From positions 248,001 to 312,000 of the forward strand of contig NZ_KQ410723.1 in the NCBI RefSeq assembly GCF_001262505.1: a stretch of 64,000 nt of DNA, in the 5' to 3' direction. The position numbers were made by a program, and so were the translations under genes. This document shows positions 58,249 to 64,000 of this stretch, piece after piece (within the stretch, counting starts at the first letter, position 1; every line of letters begins with the position of its first letter). The DNA is from Shinella sp. SUS2 (GTDB lineage Bacteria > Pseudomonadota > Alphaproteobacteria > Rhizobiales > Rhizobiaceae). The notes beneath the pieces were generated by a model, which made no database searches, was not told the origin of the DNA, and saw only the letters and a program-made list of their open reading frames with translations.

Positions 58249-59068
58249 GGTCGAACGAGCGCTCCCAGACGACCTTGAGGTCGATATGCGCCTTGATCGG
58301 GAGGTGATCGGACGCAACGCGCGCAAGCGGTGTGTCGTGCACCTCGACGGACGTGACGAGATCGTGCGGATGGCCGAGCGCGCGGTCGAGCGCGAGGACC
58401 GGAAAACGGGAAGGAAAGCTCGGCACCGCGCCGGACGCGGGGTCGAAGGTCGGCTGCAGGCGCGAGAGCGAGGACCTACGGCCGATGCGCCATTCATTCA
58501 GGTCGCCGACGAGCAGGGTTGGCATCTCCTCCTCCTCTGCGACGGACGCGAGGATCGCCATGGCCTGCTGCTCGCGCGAGCGTTTCAGGAGACCGAAATG
58601 GGCGGCGACCAACCGCAGCTTGCCCACCGGCAGGTCGAGCGTCACGACCAGCGCACCGCGTGGCTCGACGCCCGGCAGCTTCAGTTGACGCACCCCGCCA
58701 ACGGCGCCCTTGCGGATCAGGATCATGTTGCCGTGCCAGCCATGGCCGGTCGACGACAGCGCCGTGATCGGCACCGGAAGGAGACCACAGTCCCGTTCGA
58801 GGACATCGAGATTGAGCAGGCCGGAGCGCTCACCAAAACGCTTGTCCGCCTCCTGGATGGCAATGATGTCGGCGTCGATCTCGGCGATCACGCTTGCCGT
58901 GCGCTCCGGATCGAAGCGCCGATCGACGCCCACGCACTTGTGCACGTTGTAGGACGCGATCACGGTATCGCCGGGGCGATTGTTTTCCGGCGGCCGATGG
59001 CCGCGGCGGTTGCGGATGGCCGACAGCAATGCGGTCGACATCATCTTGTCGTTCAGTTTCTTGTCCAC
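58220..59068 (-). CDS. Endonuclease/exonuclease/phosphatase family hydrolase near cls
   Basis: This 282-residue EEP-fold protein shows IASYNVHKCVGVD near 37, metal-binding IIAIQEADKRF near 68, VGDLNEW near 190, and VASDHLPIKAHI near the C-terminus. No signal peptide is evident. Homologues commonly neighbour cardiolipin-synthase-type PLD genes, and some are called metal-dependent phosphohydrolases; a lipid-linked role is inference. It converges on cls with a 29 bp tail-to-tail overlap. An ATG at 59044 is an alternative start. Confidence 0.87.
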   Translation of the reverse strand: MDKKLNDKMMSTALLSAIRNRRGHRPPENNRPGDTVIASYNVHKCVGVDRRFDPERTASVIAEIDADIIAIQEADKRFGERSGLLNLDVLERDCGLLPVPITALSSTGHGWHGNMILIRKGAVGGVRQLKLPGVEPRGALVVTLDLPVGKLRLVAAHFGLLKRSREQQAMAILASVAEEEEMPTLLVGDLNEWRIGRRSSLSRLQPTFDPASGAVPSFPSRFPVLALDRALGHPHDLVTSVEVHDTPLARVASDHLPIKAHIDLKVVWERSFDPTDRVSQAM

Positions 59069-59154
59069 GTGTCCTTCCTTGTGGCGCCTCCATCATATGG
59101 GCGCTTTGCCCCGATCGGCAACCTTTCACGACCAAGAAGGTTCCGTGAAAATGG

Positions 59155-59634
59155 CTAGGGAAGCGCACTCACCTGCATTTTCGGGCTGTCGAGCAGGATG
59201 GTCGAACGCAGCGTCTTGATCTCGCCGATCCGCTCGAACTCGCTCCAAAGCAGCCGACGATAGTCGGCGACGTCCTTCACGGCGATCTTCAGGAGGAAAT
59301 CGAAATCGCCGGCGACCGTGTGGCACTCCACCACTTCAGGCATGCGCCGCACGAGATCGATGAAGCGCTCGCCGACGCGCGGGGCCGTGCGCTCCAGCGT
59401 CACCTCCAGAAAGGCCTGAAAACCGATGCCGGCGGCGCGCGGATCGACGATCACCGTGTGGCGGATGACGCCGCTCGCCTCCAGCCGCGCCAGCCGTCGC
59501 GACAGCGGGGCCGGCGAGAGGCCGACCCTCTCGGCGAGCTGGTTGTTGGAGAGCCCCGCATCCTCGACGAGCAGGCGGATGATGCGCCGATCCGTCTGGT
59601 CCAGCGTCAGCTCATCGTCCGGCTTCCTGCCCAT
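59155..59634 (-). CDS. Lrp/AsnC family transcriptional regulator
   Basis: This 159-residue regulator has an N-terminal helix-turn-helix (DQTDRRIIRLLVEDAGLSNNQLAERVGLSPAPLSRRLARLE) and a C-terminal RAM ligand-binding domain (MPEVVECHTVAGDFDFLLKIAVKDVADYRRLL). I take the ATG at 59634, with GGAG about 6 nt upstream; a GTG four codons earlier is the alternative. It is divergent from the aminotransferase gene and most likely controls it, with a perfect 8 bp palindrome between them. Confidence 0.9.
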   Translation of the reverse strand: MGRKPDDELTLDQTDRRIIRLLVEDAGLSNNQLAERVGLSPAPLSRRLARLEASGVIRHTVIVDPRAAGIGFQAFLEVTLERTAPRVGERFIDLVRRMPEVVECHTVAGDFDFLLKIAVKDVADYRRLLWSEFERIGEIKTLRSTILLDSPKMQVSALP

Positions 59635-59677
59635 GTCGCGCTCCACGCAAAAACCTGCACCAATCTAGCAGCGGAAA

Positions 59678-59700
59678 GCAAGAAGACAAAAGCTTCTTGC
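59678..59700. promoter_or_regulatory. Palindrome between lrp-type regulator and aminotransferase (candidate operator)
   Basis: GCAAGAAG-ACAAAAG-CTTCTTGC is a perfect 8 bp inverted repeat in the 148 bp divergent region, 83 bp before the aminotransferase ATG and 44 bp before the regulator ATG. Lrp-type proteins bind such AT-centred palindromes. Confidence 0.6.
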
Positions 59701-59782
59701 GCTTTCACCGCAATATCATGGTCGATTTTGCGGTAGCTTTGGCCTACACCGCTTGCAGACCCACCGCACAAGGAACCCGGCC

Positions 59783-60952
59783 ATGTTCGACGCCCTCACC
59801 CGCCAGCCCGACGACCCGTTGCTTGCCCTGATCGGCCTTTTCCGGGCGGACGAGCGCGCCGGCAAGGTGGACCTCGGCGTCGGCGTTTATCGCGACGAAA
59901 CGGGTGCGACGCCGATCTTCCGTGCGGTGAAGGCGGCGGAGCGGCGCCTCGTCGAGACGCAGCCGACCAAGGCCTATGTCGGCCCGGAGGGCGATCCGGT
60001 CTTCCTGGAGCGCCTGTGGGCACTGACGACGGGCGAAGCCGGCCGCGGCCGCGCCACCGCCGCGCTCCAGACGCCGGGCGGGTCCGGCGCGCTGCGCCTT
60101 GCCGCCGACCTGATGGCCCGCATGGGCGTCAAGGGCATCTGGCTCGGCCTGCCGAGCTGGCCGAACCATGCCAGCATCTTCAAGGCGGCGGGCCTCGAGG
60201 TCGTCACCTATCCCTTCTTCGACATCCCCTCGCAGACGGTGCTCTTCGACCGTATGATGGAGGCGCTTTCGGGCGCCGCGCCGGGCGATGCGGTGCTGCT
60301 GCATGCCAGCTGCCACAACCCGACGGGCGCCAATCTTTCCGCGGAACAGTGGCGCGCCGTCTCCGAGCTCATCGCCGCACGCGGCCTGCTGCCGCTCGTC
60401 GACATCGCCTATCAGGGCTATGGCCGCGGCCTTGACGAGGATGCCGCCGGGCTGCGCACGCTGCTTGCCGCCGTGCCGGAAGCGCTGGTCGCAGTCTCCT
60501 GCTCGAAGTCCTTCGGCCTCTACCGCGAGCGCACCGGGGCGATCTATGCCGCCTGCGGCAGCGCGGAGACGGCGCTGTCCGTGCGCACCAACCTCGCGGC
60601 CCTCGCCCGCACCAGCTATTCCATGCCGCCGGACCACGGCGCGGCCATCGTCGCGACAATCCTCGGCGACGACGCGCTGAAGGCCGACTGGATGGCGGAA
60701 ATCGAGACCATGCGGCTGCGCATCACCGCGATCCGCGAACGCCTCGCTGCCGGCCTCTCCGGCCGCTGGCAGGTGCTGACGGCCGTCCGCGAGCAGGAGG
60801 GCATGTTCTCCCTGCTGCCGCTGGAGGAGGCGGACGTCCTGAAGCTGCGCGCCGAACACGCGATCTACATGCCAACCTCCGGCCGCATCAACATTGCCGG
60901 CCTCAAATCGGCCGAAGTCGATGCGGTGATCGAGAAGTTCCTGAGCCTCTGA
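59783..60952 (+). CDS. Aromatic/aspartate aminotransferase (TyrB/AspC type, class I)
   Basis: This 389-residue PLP-dependent enzyme of the AspC/TyrB subfamily shows VDLGVGVYRDETGATPIF, TKAYVGPEGDPVFLE, QTPGGSGALRLAADL, the SCHNPTGANLS loop and the PLP lysine in SCSKSFGLYRERTGA. Substrates are probably aromatic amino acids or aspartate. AAGGAA lies before the ATG at 59783. It is co-directional with the YitT gene 7 bp downstream and is probably controlled by the divergent Lrp-type protein. Confidence 0.9.
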   Translation: MFDALTRQPDDPLLALIGLFRADERAGKVDLGVGVYRDETGATPIFRAVKAAERRLVETQPTKAYVGPEGDPVFLERLWALTTGEAGRGRATAALQTPGGSGALRLAADLMARMGVKGIWLGLPSWPNHASIFKAAGLEVVTYPFFDIPSQTVLFDRMMEALSGAAPGDAVLLHASCHNPTGANLSAEQWRAVSELIAARGLLPLVDIAYQGYGRGLDEDAAGLRTLLAAVPEALVAVSCSKSFGLYRERTGAIYAACGSAETALSVRTNLAALARTSYSMPPDHGAAIVATILGDDALKADWMAEIETMRLRITAIRERLAAGLSGRWQVLTAVREQEGMFSLLPLEEADVLKLRAEHAIYMPTSGRINIAGLKSAEVDAVIEKFLSL

Positions 60953-60959
60953 GGAAACG

Positions 60960-61580
60960 ATGTCTGTCGAAACAGCAGCCCGGCCCGAGCGCCATTCCGC
61001 CTACGAGGATGCCATCGCCATCGTCGTCGGCACGATGTTCATGGCGCTCGGCGTGGTGATTTATACCAAGGCCGTGCTGCTCGCCGGCAGCACGGCGGGC
61101 CTCGCCCTGCTCCTGCAATATGCCAGCGGGGTCGGCTTCTGGTGGCTGTTCTTCGCCATCAACCTGCCCTTCTATGTCCTTGCGGTCAAAAAGCTCGGCT
61201 GGGCCTTCACGCTGCGCACCTTCGCGGCCGTCACGCTCGTCTCGATCTTTACCCGGCTAACTTCCGACCTCATTTCCTTCTCCCACCTCGACCCGCTCTA
61301 TGCGGCCGTCATGGGCGGAGCGCTGTCCGGAACAGGCCTGCTCATCCTCTTCCGCCACCGCACCGGCCTCGGCGGCATCAATGTGCTGGCGATCTATCTG
61401 CAGGACCGTTTCGGCATCCGGGCCGGCTACTTCCAGCTCGCCGTGGATCTCGCCATCCTTGCCGCGGCGGTCTTCGTGATTCCGCTTGATCGCCTTGCGC
61501 TTTCCGTGCTCGGCGCCGTCGTCGTCAACATGACGCTCGCCATCAACCATCGTCCGGGCCGCTATCTCGGAGTGACGTGA
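60960..61580 (+). CDS. YitT family membrane protein
   Basis: A 206-residue integral membrane protein with about five to six hydrophobic spans and the YitT features GSTAGLALLLQYASG and LSGTGLLILFRHRTGLGGINVLAIYLQ. Function unknown in the family. It follows the aminotransferase by 7 bp, so it may export or import related amino or keto acids, but this is only a guess. Confidence 0.85.
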   Translation: MSVETAARPERHSAYEDAIAIVVGTMFMALGVVIYTKAVLLAGSTAGLALLLQYASGVGFWWLFFAINLPFYVLAVKKLGWAFTLRTFAAVTLVSIFTRLTSDLISFSHLDPLYAAVMGGALSGTGLLILFRHRTGLGGINVLAIYLQDRFGIRAGYFQLAVDLAILAAAVFVIPLDRLALSVLGAVVVNMTLAINHRPGRYLGVT

Positions 61581-61585
61581 CGTCC

Positions 61586-61620
61586 GGACGCAAAACCGCT
61601 GCGCGGTTTTGCCGGAATCG
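61586..61620. repeat. Rhizobial intergenic palindrome (GCAAAACCGC-type)
   Basis: CCGGACGCAAAACCGCTGCG runs into GCGGTTTTGCCGG: a palindrome of about 15 bp arms ending in GGAATCG. It is the same element as at 11876-11960, here between the YitT and ArsC-like genes. Confidence 0.7.
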
Positions 61621-61659
61621 CCCTATGAAGGCGGCGACCATCAAACGAAGGAGACCGGC

Positions 61660-62004
61660 GTGACCGTCACGATCTACGGCATCAAGAACTGCGACACGAT
61701 GAAGAAGGCCCGGACCTGGCTCGACACCAAGGGCGTCGCCTATCGCTTCCACGACTACAAGGCGGAAGGCATCGATGCCGCGAGCCTGACGCGCTTCGTC
61801 GATGCGCTCGGCTGGGAGACGGTGCTGAACCGTGCCGGCACCACCTTCCGCGCCCTGCCAGATGCCGACAAGCAGGCCCTTGACGCCGGGAAGGCGATCG
61901 CACTCATGCTCGCCCAGCCCTCGATGATCAAGCGCCCCATGCTCGACCGCGACGGCGCCGTGACAGCGGGCTTCAAGCCGAAAATCTACGAAACCTTGTT
62001 CTGA
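61660..62004 (+). CDS. ArsC/YffB family thioredoxin-fold reductase
   Basis: A 114-residue protein that starts with GTG, preceded by AAGGAG. The first residues V-T-I-Y-G-I-K-N-C-D-T-M-K-K-A-R put the single conserved Cys at position 11, and SMIKRPMLD near 92 is the usual second motif. Family members include glutaredoxin-linked arsenate reductases, YffB and Spx-like proteins. No ars genes are near, so a true arsenate role is unlikely. Confidence 0.88.
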   Translation: MTVTIYGIKNCDTMKKARTWLDTKGVAYRFHDYKAEGIDAASLTRFVDALGWETVLNRAGTTFRALPDADKQALDAGKAIALMLAQPSMIKRPMLDRDGAVTAGFKPKIYETLF

Positions 62005-62007
62005 GAT

Positions 62008-62907
62008 CTACGGCCAGGCGGCATAGGAGGTTTCCGCGCGCACCTGCCGGCTGGCAAGCCCCGCCCGCCGGGCGCGCGGCGAGACCCCGGCCAGTCGCTT
62101 GAAGAACCGGCTGAAATAGGCCGCATCGCGAAAGCCGAGCGCTTCGGCGACCTCGGCGATCTGCAGGCTCGACCCATCGAGCAGCATCTCCGCCTCCATC
62201 ATCAGCCGGGCATGGATCAGCTCCATCGGCGAACGCCCCGTGGCGCGCCGCACCGCCGTGTTCAGCCGGTCCGGCGTCACGCCCAGGACGGCGGCATAGT
62301 CGGCCAGCGACCATTGCTCGCGCATATGCAGCTCCACGAGGTGCAGGAAGCTGCGCACGGTGGCGCGCGGCGAGGGTTTCGGTTTTTCCGTCGCCGGATT
62401 GGCGCGGCGCCAGATGGCGATCAGCAAGAGGGCAAGGTGATGACGCACCACCTCCTGCATGCCCGCCGCGTTCTCGCGCAGCTCCGCCTCGATCGTCTCC
62501 ACCGTCTGGAGCATCTTTCTCGCATCCGCCAGCGCCAGCTTGGCGCCGAGGATCGGCCGGGCGATGGCGTCGCGCACCTCGGCGAAGATCGCCCCCGTCG
62601 GCATGGCGGGGCCGAGCGCCAGCTCCGGGATCGCCAGCGCCGCCCCCTCCGCGCCGGCATCGAAGAGCACCGTGCCGCGCTCGCCGGCCGGCGCCCAGAC
62701 GATGGAAGGGCCGGAAAGCCCGAGATCCGCCGGACCGAGCGACACCCGCCCGCTGCCGGAGAGGAGCAGGAAGACGCGGTTGCGCCCGCCGCGGAAGGTC
62801 CAGCCGGACTGCGACAGCGCACCACGGAAGAGCCGCGCCTCCGTCGGCAGCGGCGGCGTGTTGCCGGCGGCGCGATGCTGCGGCGCAAGAGCATCCTGGA
62901 AGGGCAT
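62008..62907 (-). CDS. AraC family transcriptional regulator
   Basis: This 299-residue regulator has an N-terminal cupin-like part (about 15-120) and a C-terminal AraC domain (about 200-290) with DYAAVLGVTPDRLNTAVRRATGRSP and IAEVAEALGFRDAAYFSRFFKRLAGVSP. It is divergent from an ABC substrate-binding protein gene. The gap holds a perfect palindrome (62934-62950), so it probably regulates that transporter and itself. Confidence 0.9.
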   Translation of the reverse strand: MPFQDALAPQHRAAGNTPPLPTEARLFRGALSQSGWTFRGGRNRVFLLLSGSGRVSLGPADLGLSGPSIVWAPAGERGTVLFDAGAEGAALAIPELALGPAMPTGAIFAEVRDAIARPILGAKLALADARKMLQTVETIEAELRENAAGMQEVVRHHLALLLIAIWRRANPATEKPKPSPRATVRSFLHLVELHMREQWSLADYAAVLGVTPDRLNTAVRRATGRSPMELIHARLMMEAEMLLDGSSLQIAEVAEALGFRDAAYFSRFFKRLAGVSPRARRAGLASRQVRAETSYAAWP

Positions 62908-62933
62908 GGCGACGGTCTCCTTGCCGTGAAAAG

Positions 62934-62950
62934 TACAAGTATCTCTTGTA
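62934..62950. promoter_or_regulatory. TACAAG-N5-CTTGTA palindrome in the AraC/ABC divergent region
   Basis: A perfect 6 bp inverted repeat TACAAG-TATCT-CTTGTA, 27 bp upstream of the AraC start, in a 183 bp divergent gap. Candidate operator for the adjacent regulator. Confidence 0.55.
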
Positions 62951-63090
62951 AAAGTCTATTCCGCCCCGCCCCGCGTCCGGCTAACCTTTCATCCGTCAAG
63001 AGGCGACAGAAGGCCCGGAGGAGAATGCGGCCGCTGCCCGCCTTGGCGCGACGCCTGCCGGAAGAGCAGGCCTTTTGGGAGGAATCGACG

Positions 63091-64000
63091 ATGAAATCTC
63101 TGCAACGCAGGCACGTCCTGCGCGTGATGGCGGCTGCCTCCGCCCTCCTGGCGACGGGCATCGCGCCGAGCGCGCTGGCACAGGACCGCAGCTCGGTGAA
63201 GATCGGCTACGCCATTTCCAAGACCGGCCCCAATGCCGGCGGCGCCGGCATCACGACGCTGCCGAACTACCAGCTCTGGGTGAAGGACGTGAGCGACGCC
63301 GGCGGACTCGAACTGCCCGACGGCAAGAAACTGCCGATCGAGGTGATCGAATATGACGACCGGTCCACCTCGGAAGAGCTGGTACGCGCCGTCGAACGCC
63401 TGGCGACGCAGGACGAGGCGGACTTCATCCTCGCGCCCTGGGGCACCGGCTTCAACCTTGCCGCCGCGCCGCTCTTCGACCGCTACGGCTACCCGCAACT
63501 CGCCGTCTCCTCCGTTACCGACAAGGCGCCGGATTTCGTCAAGCGCTGGAAGAAGAGCTTCTGGATGCTCGGCGGCGGCCACGACTATGCCGGCGCGCTC
63601 GCCGGCCTCATCAAGAGGGCCGTCACCGACGGCACGCTCAACAACAAGGTCGCCATGGTCTCGGTCGCCGACGGCTTCGGCATCGATCTCGTGAACGCCG
63701 CACGGCCGGCCTTCGCGGAAGCCGGCATCGAACTCGTCTACGACAAGACCTATCCGGTCGGCACGTCGGACTTTTCGCCGATGATCAACGAGGCGAAGGC
63801 GAGCGGCGCCGACAGCTTCGTCGCCTTCTCCTATCCGCCGGATACGTTCGCGCTGACCCAGCAGTCGCAGGTCGCCGATTTCAATCCGAAGCTGCTCTAT
63901 CTCGGCGTCGGCACGGGCTTTCCGGTCTATGGCAAGAACAACGGCGACAATGCCACCGGCATCATGAGCCTGGGCGGCATCGATCCGGCGAACGAGGCGA
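63091..64000 (+). CDS. ABC transporter substrate-binding protein, branched-chain-amino-acid type (runs off the right edge)
   Basis: 303 codons are visible with no stop. A Tat-like/Sec signal (MKSLQRRHVLRVMAAASALL ... A-L-A-Q) is followed by a type I periplasmic binding fold: IGYAISKTGPNAGGAGIT, the ATQDEADFILAPWGTG loop, AVSSVTDKAPDF and FVAFSYPPDTFALTQQSQ. The ligand is not clear; family members bind branched-chain amino acids, amides or aromatic acids. GGGAGGA lies before the ATG. It is divergent from an AraC-type gene and probably starts a liv-type operon beyond the window. Confidence 0.9.
   Translation, partial: MKSLQRRHVLRVMAAASALLATGIAPSALAQDRSSVKIGYAISKTGPNAGGAGITTLPNYQLWVKDVSDAGGLELPDGKKLPIEVIEYDDRSTSEELVRAVERLATQDEADFILAPWGTGFNLAAAPLFDRYGYPQLAVSSVTDKAPDFVKRWKKSFWMLGGGHDYAGALAGLIKRAVTDGTLNNKVAMVSVADGFGIDLVNAARPAFAEAGIELVYDKTYPVGTSDFSPMINEAKASGADSFVAFSYPPDTFALTQQSQVADFNPKLLYLGVGTGFPVYGKNNGDNATGIMSLGGIDPANEA

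Noticed and set aside
61660..62004. Arsenic-resistance arsenate reductase
   Set aside because: The single-Cys YffB/Spx-like fold with no ars operon nearby; the broader family name is safer.

Overview
The window is a GC-rich (by eye above 60%), gene-dense chromosomal segment of an alphaproteobacterium, almost certainly Rhizobiaceae (Rhizobium/Sinorhizobium/Shinella-like). Supports are the order dnaA - rpsT - enoyl-CoA hydratase - mutM - ubiE - ubiB, a rhizobial-type phospholipid N-methyltransferase (pmtA), an FzlA-type division protein beside uppP and queG, PhoB-type boxes at a ugp operon, and several families of rhizobial intergenic palindromes. There are no rRNA or tRNA genes, CRISPR arrays, phage genes or insertion sequences.

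Layout. 1-6.9 kb: dnaA (C-terminus off the left edge), a long AT-rich dnaA leader, rpsT, an enoyl-CoA hydratase, mutM, ubiE-ubiB. 6.9-13.2 kb: an accessory-looking block (FecR-TPR-beta-barrel outer-membrane protein, K+ channel with a zinc ribbon, small secreted protein), then coaBC. 13.2-24.3 kb: mostly metabolic and stress genes (class II amidotransferase, pirin, GFA protein, AraC regulator, three LysE-type exporters, riboswitch-controlled thiD, prfC, dut, GNAT, cysK, VOC protein). 24.3-34.2 kb: a repeat cluster, comM-like ATPase, gshB, a Pho-box-controlled ugpBAEC operon ending in an EEP-fold hydrolase, yraN, rsmI. 34.4-45.3 kb: dnaN, pmtA operon with pyrF, an NDUFA9-like gene, uppP, fzlA-queG-SDR, RlpA, an RsmB-type methyltransferase. 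45.5-50.6 kb: imelysin / di-heme oxidoreductase / imelysin / DUF1513 operon, probably for iron. 50.7-56.6 kb: thioesterase and nucleosidase, guaA, a FloR/CmlA-like exporter with its own nine-codon leader peptide, ogt, and a deacylase that looks frameshifted. 56.8-64 kb: cardiolipin synthase and an EEP hydrolase, an Lrp regulator divergent from an aromatic aminotransferase, YitT, an ArsC-like protein, an AraC regulator divergent from an ABC substrate-binding protein that runs off the right edge.

The strongest discovery candidate is at 53.48-54.8 kb. A chromosomal FloR/CmlA-family phenicol exporter is preceded by a nine-codon leader with a strong Shine-Dalgarno sequence. The leader (MRGSKTAVK) resembles the published cmlA leader as I remember it, and two mutually exclusive hairpins follow it. 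This looks like an intact drug-inducible translational attenuator outside any mobile element. Second-tier candidates are the four-repeat Pho box at ugpB with an EEP hydrolase in the ugpQ position, the FecR-TPR-barrel protein, and the imelysin cluster with an Irr-box-like palindrome.

Start sites were chosen by hand from Shine-Dalgarno spacing and family alignment. All family assignments come from recognising motifs and remembered homologues, not from a database search.
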